Assembly: GCA_900095095.1 (NCBI GenBank)
Contig: FMBT01000168.1
Location: forward strand, 1-52,482
Direction: 5' to 3'
Length of the DNA stretch: 52,482 nucleotides
From: Fragilariopsis cylindrus CCMP1102
Taxonomy: Eukaryota; Bacillariophyta; Bacillariophyceae; Bacillariales; Bacillariaceae
Of this stretch, positions 1-11,336 are shown piece after piece; the first letter of the stretch is position 1, and every line of letters starts with the position of its first letter. The notes under the pieces were generated by a model, which saw only the letters and a program-made list of their open reading frames with translations, had not been told where the DNA came from and made no database searches. The position numbers and the translations under genes were made by a program.

Positions 1-1202
1 GCTGCGGCGTATGCCTCGAGCTTTCCCCTTTCCCCGTTAGGCAGTATAACTTTCAGTTGCAATAGATGCATGAGTCCTCGCAGAATAATAACTGCTGTTT
101 CGTGATGTTGCTGCTGTCTATTAGGATTGAGATTTTCTTGATATTCTTCACCTTCCATTCCAAAAGTAACTAAGCAATTTTCTAAAGCCTTCTGACCCTG
201 ATTCAGAATTCTTTTTTCGGGGGAATCGTTCTCGTTGCGTTTCCCAGCTAGAAGCGCAGCCGCTGTTCCCATTGCTATCAATACGGCATCGAGCAAAACC
301 TCACGACTTTCCGGTGACCAACTAGCAAACTCTGCACGTTGCGGAATTTTACATACCTCCACTGCGACTAAGCTTCCCATGGCAAGAATATTACGTGTCT
401 GGTTTTCTCCAGCAACCTTACTAGCATTATTATTCAGTCGCTCGTTTTCATAGTCATCTTCCTCTTCTACTGTCCTTCTACTACCGGTCCGAGTATCTCT
501 CCGAGATCGCTTTTGAGGAGGAGACTTGGTGGGAGAAAGTAGCAACACTTTGTTCGTCGTCAACGACGAGGATTTTGTTGTTGATGAAGATGACATGATA
601 ATAGATCGTTCTCGTCCACAACACTCCATCGTCCAACGACGAATTAAGGCCACCAATGCCGTTAAAGGTTCCAAATCGACGAGGCCACTTCCTAACGCAC
701 CAGGCCGACTTAACAAATGTGCGTACAGTAGTCCTGCCTGCATACCGGGTAGGGTAAGAGAAAATGCTGCTTTGGTAGTTTCTGATAAAACTTCTTCATT
801 TGCTGTATCATCTTGAGTTCCAGGTAACAAACGTTGTGTATCTACTCGATCATTCAATAATGGATTTAACACAGTAGGTATCAAATCGGAGACTTTAGAA
901 TTAGGAAAAAGATTACGAATGCTTTCTTCGACGTTGTTGTCATTATTATTTTTATCATCGATTTTCTGGTGTCGTCGCCCTTGCTGCTTTTGCTGATTGT
1001 GTAGCTGAGAAAGCAAATGCTCGCATAGATTCCCCTGGCGATCTTCTAAAGACATCCACTCATTCCCATTCTCATTCTCATTCTCACTATCATTATTGTA
1101 AGAGTTTAAGCTGTCGTTATCACCATCGTGGTCGTCGTCGTAGTTGTTAGAACTATCAACGAGACTTTGGAAGGTAACAACTAGTGTTTCTGCTACCGCC
1201 AT
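1..1202 (-). CDS. Probable condensin-II subunit D3 (CAP-D3-like), N-terminal part, truncated by window edge
   Basis: An uninterrupted reading frame runs from an ATG at 1202-1200 to the window edge (about 400 codons, no stop). Upstream in the same frame there is a stop and no other ATG. The first 100 residues are acidic and Asn-rich. A helical block around AGLLYAHLLSRPGALGSG ends in a basic ALIRRW element, followed by a Ser/Lys/Arg-rich linker (SPTKSPPQKRSRRD) and a second helical block (WSPESREVLLDAVLIAMG). This order resembles the N terminus of CAP-D3, the HEAT-repeat subunit of condensin II that helps compact mitotic chromosomes. I judge this by remembered family pattern only. The C-terminal HEAT repeats lie outside the window. 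Another HEAT/ARM-type protein is possible. The coding call is much firmer than the product. Confidence 0.55.
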   Translation of the reverse strand, partial: MAVAETLVVTFQSLVDSSNNYDDDHDGDNDSLNSYNNDSENENENGNEWMSLEDRQGNLCEHLLSQLHNQQKQQGRRHQKIDDKNNNDNNVEESIRNLFPNSKVSDLIPTVLNPLLNDRVDTQRLLPGTQDDTANEEVLSETTKAAFSLTLPGMQAGLLYAHLLSRPGALGSGLVDLEPLTALVALIRRWTMECCGRERSIIMSSSSTTKSSSLTTNKVLLLSPTKSPPQKRSRRDTRTGSRRTVEEEDDYENERLNNNASKVAGENQTRNILAMGSLVAVEVCKIPQRAEFASWSPESREVLLDAVLIAMGTAAALLAGKRNENDSPEKRILNQGQKALENCLVTFGMEGEEYQENLNPNRQQQHHETAVIILRGLMHLLQLKVILPNGERGKLEAYAA

Positions 1203-2021
1203 TGTGAAAGGATGGTATCTCTCTGACCAAGAAGTGTAGATCAATCGGATCAGTTGTGTCTCCTTGCACTAGCGGATTCTACAGAAAATTCTGATGATGA
1301 ACGTTGTGCATCAAACCGACTGCAGTATGTTGTTGTGATTGCTTTGTAAAGGCAAAGGTGTGTTTTATTGACGGGTTCGATTGATTTTTAAATTTATTAG
1401 CAAATAGAGATACTAGATTTGAAATTTGACTACGCGCGCCTGCCTGCCCAACTTTGAAAGGGGAAAACCGTGATAAAAGGGGGGAAGATTCTATTAGGAA
1501 TGTGACAGCAAAAATACGTAGGAGTGCAATCCTTGCAATATATAATATTATATATTCCATCTTTTAATATAAATAACAATGAACTTCTTCTAAACTTAGT
1601 AGTAAATGGGAGAAAACTACAACTTAACATATGAATTAGGTGCATCACTTGACCTTCCACTTTAAATGAGATAGCATAGCAGTCAGTTCCAAATTTGGCA
1701 GCATACATACTACACTAGGCGTTTCACTTGGCACCAATCTCCACTTAGTCATTGATTGTGTTGGCCCACAACTTTTGTTTCAAGTCAAAAAAAAATTGTT
1801 GCAAATCAATAATTGATGGCATCACAACAATACAGACAAATTAAAATCATACAATAATAAGACAAGATTATCACTACTCCCAAAATGATACTTGTTGCAT
1901 GAGAACTATCTATATAATCAGTAGAATCAATCGTATTAATACGAAGTAGTGTATACGAAAAAAGGACAAAAAATTATATTTAATGGATTGATTTATTCAG
2001 TACTGCCGTGTATCAAATTAA
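1203..2021. other. Intergenic, between two minus-strand genes
   Basis: AT-rich sequence holding the promoter and 5' leader of the condensin-like gene and the 3' end of the phosphatase gene. Overlapping short minus-strand frames at 1279-1708 have no domain or codon character. I see no RNA gene or repeat. Confidence 0.5.
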
Positions 2022-3170
2022 TTATTTCGTAATAACATGTCCTTTGACGTGGTCGATGTAATTCAATTTTTGTGCAATCCACTTGGTTTTCATAGTATTT
2101 TTTGTCGATTTTGAATCGTCTACTTCTGCGTTATTGTTATTGTTACTGGAATCATCATCAACATTATCATCACTGTCATCAACTTCATAATAATCTAAGA
2201 TGTTTATAGCCGTATTTCCTTGTTTGATGGTTTGAAAATGTGGATGAGCATCACCATATATCATCGATGCGATCATGATTTTATTCGTCCTTCCGTGAGA
2301 AACTATAGCAATATATTGAACTTCTTCTTCGTCATCGTCATCGTCATTATTGGTACTGGTATCTACTAGCACGTCATCAATGTAAGATCCGATTTTGATG
2401 ATGCCGTAATATTCTTCTTCTTTTTCATTGTGATTATTTTGGACAACGCCTTCAATGATCGTTCTTCGACGATCCGTGTTGATTCACCTTCACCTTTACC
2501 TTCATCAATTTCAAATTCGTTGTCTGTACCTTCATCATCATCATCGTCTCATTATCAGCACAAATGTGACGTCCATCGATATTCTGCTTACTTCTACTGG
2601 GAAACGGAAACATTGGATCATTCGCAACGTTTCTTTTCACGATTTGAAATCGTTCATTTGCTTTTTCATTGTTTATAGAGTTCTTGGTGAACTTACTATA
2701 GCTAAGTCCTTCGAATTCACCAAAACTCATTTCATTAAAGCCATCATCAATAATTCGTTTTGGCAGCGGAGGAGCAACATTCTTCGTCGTCGTATAATTC
2801 ATCACCTTCGAGTCGTCAGAAATTAGACACATCGTCGACGTTGTTGTTATCGACTTTGTTGTCATCCTTGCATTATTATAATGAGCAACTTGATGAGTAT
2901 AGATAATATCCGCCGTTTCTTTTGCACGAGACAAACTTGAGGATGCGATCAAATCGAAAGGAACATCCTTCAAGAACTCGGCAGCTTTTAAAGCTTGTAG
3001 TTTCCCATTCTCATTTAAAGGGATGTCGAATCCACCACCCTGGATTTTCCCTTTGCATTCCAATTCGTTTCTCCATGCCGTATTATGTACACTCGTTTTT
3101 TAATTCTGCTTTTCTTTTTAGTTGATTTCGTTGACGATCTTGTTGTGGTTGTGGCGTTTACTGGCTTCAT
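2022..3170 (-). CDS. Histidine phosphatase (phosphoglycerate-mutase-like) family protein, broken by about three frameshifts
   Basis: From ATG 3170-3168 the frame gives a Lys/Arg-rich leader and then the family signature VYIIRHGETNWNAKGK, with the catalytic RHG. The next frame continues directly with IQGGGFDIPLNENGKLQALK, the usual continuation of that block, and SLSRAKETADIIY. Further on come FNEMSFGEFEGLSYSKF and GEGESTRIVEE, and finally YIAIVSHGRTNKIMIASM with the second catalytic His. The family uses these two histidines for phosphoryl transfer in phosphoglycerate mutases, fructose-2,6-bisphosphatases and broad phosphatases; the substrate cannot be told here. Frame changes lie near 3045 (one A missing from an A-run), near 2548 (beside an ATG/GAT repeat) and near 2450-2470. 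The C-terminal tail is Asp/Asn-rich. All motifs are in the right order, so this is either a working gene with consensus errors or a very young pseudogene. Confidence 0.72.
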
Positions 3171-4018
3171 GGTTATGATCGAGACGAAGTCGACAAATTA
3201 ACGTTTTAGGAAGTGCCGAGCTACTGGCGAGCTACTAATAGCTACTAGGTACAGGTAGCTGACGTTATTACAGCCGCGTACAATAAATCATATTTAAATT
3301 TCTCAGTCGTGAGTGAGTTTTTTTTTTTCATCGGATGTGCAATCTATGAATGAATCACAATACAACAAATCGACAACCCCATAGAATAAAACGAGATCCA
3401 TATATCCTCGCCGATTCTTAAAACAGTAGTTCCAAGCAGAAGAAGAAAAGAGCGTGTAATAGCCTAACCAACAACAACAACCACTCTCAATTGCACAATT
3501 CACAATTGCACAATTGCATCATTCTGATCATTCAATCTCCTCTATATCGAACGAACTCAAACAACGACATCGTCACACCGATATAAAGAACAGCAAAAAA
3601 AGAAGAAGAGACCAACCTCACGACATAGGCTCAAGGTATGTACATTACGGTATGAATAGTAAAAGTCTGAAGGAATGAACGAATGAATCAATCAATCAAT
3701 CAGAAATAAAGCACTAAACGCCGAAAGTGTACTATGACTAGTACAACGTTGCCAACAGCCATTAACTAACTAACTACCTCAATTGCATCATCATTCTCTA
3801 TAACTTCTAACAAACGAACAAACGAACAAACGAACAAACGAACAAACGAACAAACGAACAAACGAACAAACAAACAAACAAACAAACAAACAAACAAACA
3901 AACAAACAAACGAACGAACGAACAAACGAACAAACGAACTATTTGAACAAAAACGACGTCACACCGATATTAAAGTCCAGCAAAAGAAACCAAACTCACA
4001 CGACGGACGGCGTACACC
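3171..4018. other. Intergenic between divergent genes; duplicated leader of the ankyrin-family gene
   Basis: Separates the minus-strand phosphatase from the plus-strand ankyrin-family gene. Two similar stretches occur at about 3515-3600 and 3782-3990. Both begin near attgcatcat and end with a close match to gtcacaccgatat followed by a cagcaaaa stretch. The second copy carries a long CAAA/CGAA tract. No protein-coding frame is convincing. Confidence 0.5.
3810..3938. repeat. Tetranucleotide tract (CAAA/CGAA)n in the leader of the ankyrin-family gene
   Basis: About 130 bp of aac(g/a)aac units: (cgaacaaa)n, then pure (caaa)n, then (cgaa)n. It ends about 80 bp before the proposed ATG at 4019, so it probably lies in the 5' leader or core promoter. 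Confidence 0.9.
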
Positions 4019-5239
4019 ATGAACGATGTCAATATTGAAGATAACGAATTGGATCAGCATGAAGTAGCAGCTCAACAAGAACAAGAACAACAGCAAGTCA
4101 TTGCCGCCGCAACTAAGCAAAGACATCTTAAGATAGATTCGGTCCTTGAAAGAAAGAAAATTTCCTTTACGGAACAGAAATAAAATTGATGTATTGATTA
4201 AGGAATTCCTCGAAAATTAGGGATGATATCCATGATATGCTTTGTGCGATAACATTGATGAGATTTATCGTGGTCTAGATAGTGATCGTGATACAGAAGA
4301 GGAAGTAGAGACTGCTATACGGTTCTTCCCTGAAGTATTATCAAGAAGAAAAGACGTATACGCAGGAATTCTTCACTATCCAATTCAAGAACTCGCAATT
4401 ACACTCGACGAAGACGACGGATGCTGGCGTGTAATTGAAAGCTGTTCTTCATTCCTATCGTAGCTAGACTAGCAATTGAGTTCGGCTTATTTGAGGAGGT
4501 GAGAGGGGAGGATTATTAAGCATAGATGATCAAAGTTATAATGTTCTACACCATCTTATGTTTGTACCCAATTGAACGTGACAATCGAGAACAACATCAT
4601 GAAGCCATCGATGATAAGTATTTCCAAGTTTTGATAAAATTGAGACAATTGGATCTTCTAAAAAAAGAAGACATTCAGAATTAGCCTATTGCACAAACTG
4701 TGTAATATGATTATTTTCCAGAAAAGCGATATAAAATGTTGGTTGAATGGGATCCAAATGTATTAACACAAACTAATAGATTCGGACAACTACCACTCGA
4801 TGACTTGACATTAATTGTTCCATCCAAGGATTTCAACTCGTATTCGAATATGGAATTCGATATTTTCCTAAGAAGAAAGGAATTAGTCTCCTGTTCTGCA
4901 AATCGAACTATGGCTGGACAACATTCCGAAATGCTTGTAGAAAGTTCGGTACGAGAAAGTAATGGAAGTCGTAGAAGATACTCTTGCATGTTATTCAGGC
5001 ACACCAGTTCATGTCCAGAAGCATTATTATCGGCAGCTATTGATGAAAAAGTCCATTTAGATTGTGTATATTTTTTGTTACGGAGAGAACCTGATTTGTT
5101 ATTGAAACTACTACCACAATTATTACAATCGTCGCCGTCATTGGCGTCGCCGTCTGGTTCTCCTAATGACAATGACAACGACAACAACAAAAGTCGTAAT
5201 TCTTCAAAAAAGAGAAAACGTAAAACGACAACAGCGTAG
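4019..5239 (+). pseudogene. Ankyrin-like diatom family protein, with many frameshifts or stops
   Basis: The proposed start is ATG 4019 (MNDVNIEDNELDQHEV). Pieces in successive frames follow the order of a large protein family I remember from Fragilariopsis and Pseudo-nitzschia. They are LCDNIDEIYRGLDSDRDTEE and AIRFFPEVLSRRK (4242-4463), DDKYFQVLIKLRQLDLLKKE (about 4610-4680), LVEWDPNVLTQTNRFGQLPL (4736 on), FEYGIRYFPKKKGISLLF read in a different frame (about 4845-4900), MEVVEDTLACYSGTP (about 4955-5000) and AAIDEKVHLDCVYFLLRREP (5035 on). The C terminus is Ser/Asn-rich and then basic (KKRKRK). Breaks occur near 4183, 4242, 4464, 4685-4715, 4828, 4953 and 5015. At 4828, 4953 and 5015 one extra G or C in a short run restores the frame. 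These families are thought to be ankyrin-repeat-like; function is unknown. It is either a decayed copy or an intact gene with consensus errors. Confidence 0.65.
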
Positions 5240-5441
5240 TTTTGAGTTGTACCGAACGGTAGCTCCTACATTTAATATAGTAGTGTACATTCATCATGGT
5301 AAACTAGGGCAATATCATACTACTTTCTGTTATGCTTTCTACTGAACCGGTCTTCTGCACTAATTCATATAAAGACAGAGGGTCGTAGTAACAGGTAGAC
5401 ATATAATATATCCAATTATAACAAATGAAACTTTTATTTAT

Positions 5442-7262
5442 TTAAATGATGTATAAATATGGACAATTATTGATCTTGTGTCCTTTTATGATGTTATATT
5501 TACATGTATTTCTTAACTTAATAATGTGAAAAATGGATGTTGAACCAAACAAGAAAAAGAAGGATACTAACTTAGATTGTGTCATCGTATTGTGCTTCAG
5601 TTGTGCTTCAGGTTGTGCTTCAGGTTGTGCTTCGGGTTGTGCTTCGGGTTGTGCACCGGTTTGTGCTTCGGGTTGTGCATAATCTGCTTTTGCTTCTGAT
5701 GGCAAAAGATTCTGACTGAATGAGTAAACCACTCGTTGGAAATCGTACTCCCAAATTCCATCTAGATTTACACGCCAGTCGAAATTGTTGCATGTTGCAT
5801 TACTATCGTGACAACAAAGATGACAACACGTGCATACGATCTCAGGATTTGGTTCACCACAATCTGCGGAGAAGAAGGTCGTGTTGATGGTAGCATCTCT
5901 ACATATCATGTCAGCCGAGCCTGTCAAGTTATTCCCGTCAAGCAAGAGGATGTCTGTCGATCATAATGAAAACATTACGAATTTCAACAATAAAACAGCG
6001 GTGAGGAATCACGCATAGAAAAGGGACCAAGATAATAATAGCAACTTGATCAAAGTTACAGCGAGAAACGGTTTTCATTTACAGTTGCAAACACACTTCA
6101 CTTACCAATATCGTCCAAAGAAGCAAACGATTCGGGAATAGTACCATCCAAGTAATTGCGATTAAGCATGAGTGTATCAAGTCCAGTCAAACTTCCGAGT
6201 TGCTATTTTGAGATGATACGAATAGTAGAGATTAGAAGAAGATAGTAACTTTTTTTGTGAGCAAAAATAGAGAGGAGTATTTTTACCTCTTAACAACAGG
6301 ATATCAAGTAAGTCAGTCACAACAACAACAACAACAACAACAACGGCCTAACTCACAGATGGAATATTGCCTTCGAGCATATTAAAATCAAAATCCAACA
6401 CTTGTAATCTGTCAATCCACCCAAAAAGCTTGGCAAAGTCCCAGTCAATTTATTTTGCTTCATCGACAACTCTTTGAGATTCGTCATACCTTCTAGGAAG
6501 TTAGGAATAGTATGCTCCTCGAAGTTATTGATTCCAGTGTACAAGGATCGTAGATTACTCAATTGGTTCATAGTTGAAGGAAATGGAATTACCATGTTAT
6601 TAGCCGAAATATCGAGATGTGCTAAGTTGATGAGGTTGCTAATAGTTTCAGGAATTTTCCACTCTAAAGTATTGTCATTGACAGCTAAGAACATCATCTT
6701 GTCATGGATAACTTCGATTTCAGGATCGCTCCAATGAAATCGTTTCCGTGTATATCCAATACTTCCATGTTGAGCATCGACCAAATGTTTCTGGAATAGG
6801 ACCTACCAGCCTATTTACGCTTACATCTAGATCTATCATTTTCTGCCACCCATTTCTGATCATCTCCTCGGTAATCTGACCGGTTAATTCGTTATCTTTC
6901 GATATTTTATTTTTGTTTTTGAAAAAGAGAGCTAGTGAGGATTCAAATTCAAATTCAATTAACCAATCAATCATTATTTAATCCATCAACCAAGATAAGA
7001 TAATTGTGCTTGCTGGATTCCACGTACCTTCTATATACAACTTTTCGATATTTATAAACTTAGCAAATGGAGCAATCGGACTTTGAAGTAAATTATCGTC
7101 CAATCCTAAGACCTGTAGATTGGTGAGTTGGAAAAAGCTCTCTGGAATAGTACCATCCAAAAAATTGTTTCCTATTCATATGCAGATGCGAAAATTAAAC
7201 GATAGCAAGTAAAGCAATATTAGTTACACTGTAGGTAGAAGGACTCTGCGGGTGTGCGGGTA

Positions 7263-7293
<31 letters not shown>

Positions 7294-9098
7294 GTACGTC
7301 TTGACAGATCAAAAATGAATGAATTGAATCGAATCGAATAAATAGGAAATTAAAAACACTTACCAAGTCCAAGAAATGTGAGCGCTTGTAAATTACCGAT
7401 ATCATCAGGAAGTGTTCCTTCCATACCACAATATTGAAGTTCTAAATGTTTTAATAATGACAATGGTAGAATTCCATCTAATGAGGCAGTATCAATCAAT
7501 TTAGCATTGAATGGCAGAATCAAGTCTTCCAAGCGACGAAGGTATTGCATTTGTACTGGTAGGCTTCCTGCCAATCCATTGTTAGCTATAATTAGATAAA
7601 GGAGGTTGTTAATGATATTGAGCAGAAAGTATTAGTGTGAGAATTTTAAATATATAATAATTTTCCGTTTTTATTAAACGTGATGCGCAAAATAACGTGT
7701 CTCTTTGTAGTGTGCGTATTAATTAATAAATAAGCAGACAACGAAACGAAACGAAAAAGAGCGAACGAATGAATGAATGGAAAGAATACCCTGGTCATAT
7801 TTATTTAGAATAAATAGAAAAATAAAAACTTACACAATTCGATCCTTTTAACCATTTGATCCTCACTTCGTTGTTCCCCATCAGCTGTTCCTAATCTTTC
7901 ACACGTTGTGACGCCCATTCTAACAATCGAACCTGTTGTATCGATGAAGGTTTCATACCAATCGCAATGATCGATTGGTTCCATAAATTGAAGATTATAC
8001 CTCCAAATTGGTCCACTGGTCGAATAGTAAAATACAGCTAATGACCATCGTTCAATGAAACGGCTTTGATAGAAAATGGATGATGATGATGTCGCCATTG
8101 TCGACGGGATATCCATTTTGAATTCATCATTAACAGCAATCCAAACCGCTGCTTTGCTTGAGGTGTATTAGTAGAATCTAAATCAGCCATTGTAGCCACA
8201 CCAGATGAAACAAGATAATCCAATGTTTGTTCCAACCGTTCGGTATCACTACTAACATTAGGACTAAAAGTAGGACTACTGGCACTACCGCTGACTGGTG
8301 GACTGACTGGTGGAGGGGAGACTGGAGAAAAAGTAGGAGGACTGACATAAGGAGTGGTGGGTGATGTTCCTGATGATGACGATGGCGAGGAACCACCGGT
8401 ACTACCGGTACTACTAGAACCATTATTTACTTGCGAGTTATTCGACGATCCGGCATATGGATCCCTTCCGTTATCTAAAATGAGAGGAACAGCGATTCTT
8501 GAATGATGAAGAAGAAAAAAAAAATAAGATTATAAGATAAAATTGATGGAGAGAAATTAAGTTAATCGTTAGGGATGACTTTTAATTGAAGAAAAAGAAT
8601 GACAAAAAGTCCGACAAAAAATGACGTAGTATTATTACTATTATTATTACCATATCCAATAAATAAATACACAAATATAAATAAATAAATGATACTACTG
8701 TACCTTACTTACGATGTGACAATGATTGTTACCAATACTAAAGCCAGGAAAGTATAAAGACCAGCACGTGACTTTTTGTTATTATTATTATTATTGTTTC
8801 CAGCATTATTGAAAGTCATAGAAGCTTTATATTCATCAACGGATGGTAGTTGATCATGATCGTCATTACCATCCACAATACCAACACCATTGTCATATTC
8901 ACCATCTTGAGGATTATTATTGTCAACACTACTTTTTGTTGTTTTACTACCACCAAAGAATCTACTACCCAAACTAGTACTACCACTACTGCCGCCATTC
9001 ATCTTCGCCTTATATTCTTCAGGAGAAGGAAGTTGATCGTGTCCTGAAAATGCTTCTTCGTCATCGTCGTCAATAGCGTCAATGTCAATGTCACCCAT
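5442..9098 (-). CDS. Leucine-rich-repeat single-pass membrane protein, seven exons
   Basis: Exons read from the sequence: 9098-8713, 8497-7834, 7585-7364, 7171-7028, 6895-6357, 6202-6106 and 5953-5442. Donors are mostly GTAAGT-like and acceptors AG; phases agree at each junction (for example FLGLG-NNFLDGTIPESF). The order is an acidic N terminus with two LPS(P/V)(E/D)EYKA motifs, one membrane segment (YTFLALVLVTIIVTS), a Ser/Pro/Thr-rich linker, a capping domain (FIERWSLAVFYYSTSG, CDWYETF), plant-type LRRs (LxGTIPExFxxLTNLQVLGLDDN), and a Cys-rich end (CTCCHLCCHDSNATC). This fits a diatom receptor-like family with the LRRs probably outside the cell; the ligand is unknown. Frame breaks lie near 8155 (one A), 6784 (one T), 6724 (one C) and 6425 (one T). 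An earlier ATG at 9194 would need a further shift. The hydrophobic last 40 residues may be unspliced intron. Confidence 0.82.
5590..5680. repeat. 12-bp minisatellite encoding Ala-Gln-Pro-Glu repeats in the LRR gene
   Basis: Imperfect units of ggttgtgcttc(a/g) on the plus strand read as AQPE on the minus strand, about six to seven copies with one variant (AQTG). They follow the Cys-rich end of the LRR protein and probably vary in number between alleles. Confidence 0.85.
7263..7294. repeat. (GT)n microsatellite in LRR gene intron 3
   Basis: A near-perfect GT run, interrupted once by gc, inside the intron between exons 3 and 4 of the LRR gene. Confidence 0.9.
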
Positions 9099-11336
9099 AT
9101 CATCAGATGGAGGAGGTTGTAACGTAGATTCATCATCACCACCGTAGTCATTATTACCATCGGATGCGGTATGTTCTCGAGATCGTTACTATTCATTTTC
9201 ATCTTGATTTATGATTTCTGTACTGTTGTACTGTTTATGTTTTTGTTGTATATTAATTCTACTTCTTTTTTTTTCTTCTCTTCTTTGATTTTTTCGGAAG
9301 AAGAAATTTAAAAATGAGAAATAAAGGGTACAATAAGTATGTTGTAGAATTCAGGAATTCTTTTTATTTATAATATGATATAACTGTTACCTGGTACAGT
9401 ACGGAAAGAGCTTGTAGTCGTATCAATATCAAATATTATTAGATCAGATTGAATGAAAACGAAACAAATGTTAATGATATGAAAATATTAAAAGAGACAA
9501 CAATGAAAGAAGACGAGTGAAAGCTGAGTAGTTACTGTAGCAGAAAGATATTCTTTCTTCGCCGCATTTACTTTTTTCTTCGCGTTTGACACTGCACAAT
9601 GATGCACATCATCGAATTCGTGAGAGACAACACACTTCTTTTACAACCGTTACGTTAAATTCCAACGTACTGTAAAAAACATAGAGGAGAGGTGCGGATT
9701 TTCTATCGTGCTTATTTTTATTATTTTAAGCACGACTACAAAGATTTGTCCGCTAAACACAAAAGCGCTACTAGTATGTAACACTAAATAAAAAATGAAA
9801 GAAAGGTGCGCACTACTTAGTAAAATTTACTCTAGCACGAAACACGTGCTACACTCTTTTTTTTCCCTCAAATATAATCTATAATAATACAAAAATCCCA
9901 AAAAGGATGTACTGTTTGTCAAGTCTTTCCATTTTGCTATAAAATTCATAGATTGAGGATTGTGGTTGCGGTTGTAATCACCAAGAAGATAGTTATCAAC
10001 CATTACATCGTGCATAGTAAAAAAGCAGAAAATCAACAATAAGAACAAATAGTATGTGCATGTAATCTATGTATGTATGTTTTACAATAATATCAGCAAA
10101 CTGCTATGATGATGTTGGCAGAGCAGACTGCCCATACATTGATGGCGGAAAATGTATGCAGCCAGCTATAATAGCACAAACACTGTTTCTATTTTTCAAT
10201 CATCATCATCGTAGCAACAAAAATTTGATAGAATATTGATTGGTGATAATAAATATCCTCCCACACCATACCACCCTCTCATGCCATAGCAACAACAATA
10301 ATAACAGTGATAATGGCTACATGCAAGCAACAACAACAGCAACAGCAACAGCATTAGTGTGTGTTTCAAGTATATGTAATATGCATATGTACATATGTAG
10401 GACTATATCATGCATATATATATATTATGATATACCTTCTACTTTTTTGCCTCTCTCTCTCTGCTGGTGCAGTGTTGACACACATTATTATTATAATGCT
10501 ACCAGATGCAACAACAAAAAATGCTGGTATGTACGTAGTGGTAGCGTAGAGCATAGTGTGTGTGTGTGTGTTTAATGGCATCCCTATCTTAAGATGATAT
10601 TGGATAGTAAAATTATTCATCCATAGATAGAAGTTGTCAGAAGAAAGAAGTATATAGAGTAGACAAGACCTCGTCAACAGCCGTCCTATGTGTGAGTGTG
10701 TGTTGTGCTGTTAGGTGTTCATTTCTTCCTGCCCTCGTCAAAGTAAAGGAATGAAGTAGACCTCAACACAGTTGTCATATGATGTGTGGTGTGTCTGTTG
10801 TGTTAGGTGGCTTAGGTACTGGTAGTAGGAGGACTAGTACGTAATGCTTGTGTAATGATGAGCTGCGAGTACTGCCGGTAGAAAAATTAGAAGACTTTTT
10901 GCTAAGGATATATTGTAATCGTGTCTAGCTACCTAAGTTCACTAGACTGAAGACTTCTGTTCTATTAACGTATGTATATAGTGTCTATTGGAAGTCTGAG
11001 CTTCTTAGTTGATCGTTATTACTGTCTACTTACATGTTCCTATTTGTGGCGTGATCGTGTGTACAACTAACAACTAAGTTAATTTACTATTCTTAATCAG
11101 AGACATACTTAAGGTTAACGTTACTTCGAACTTTGACTGCTTTATTTTGTTGATGTTTTTTCTTTGTTATTTCGATATACGCTATTTATTCGCATTACGA
11201 CGATACGACGTCTGAACAAATCTGCAACGTACAGTAACAAAGAATAGAAGGTGCGGACACGACGTACACATACCATAGTATACGATACGGCACCATTTAC
11301 TACCGACAGAGTTAGTTGACGAAAACACAAGAAGGA
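9099..11336. other. Long intergenic stretch with no supported gene
   Basis: About 2.2 kb between divergent genes. It contains the LRR promoter side, short low-complexity tracts (CAACAG repeats near 10330-10355, a short GT run near 10557-10571) and TATA-like AT runs near 10415-10435. Short frames here have no domain character and unlikely composition. I see no transposase, polymerase or tRNA pattern. Confidence 0.5.

Noticed and set aside
1370..1385. gggttcgattg as a possible tRNA T-arm
   Set aside because: No matching A-box, anticodon arm or acceptor stem could be drawn around it.
1279..1708. Two overlapping minus-strand frames of about 93 codons
   Set aside because: No motif, mixed hydrophobic composition typical of AT-rich noncoding DNA, and no gene structure.
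10240..10677. Overlapping frames of 60-110 codons on both strands
   Set aside because: Composition follows local CAA, ATT and GT repeats; no domain, no conserved pattern.
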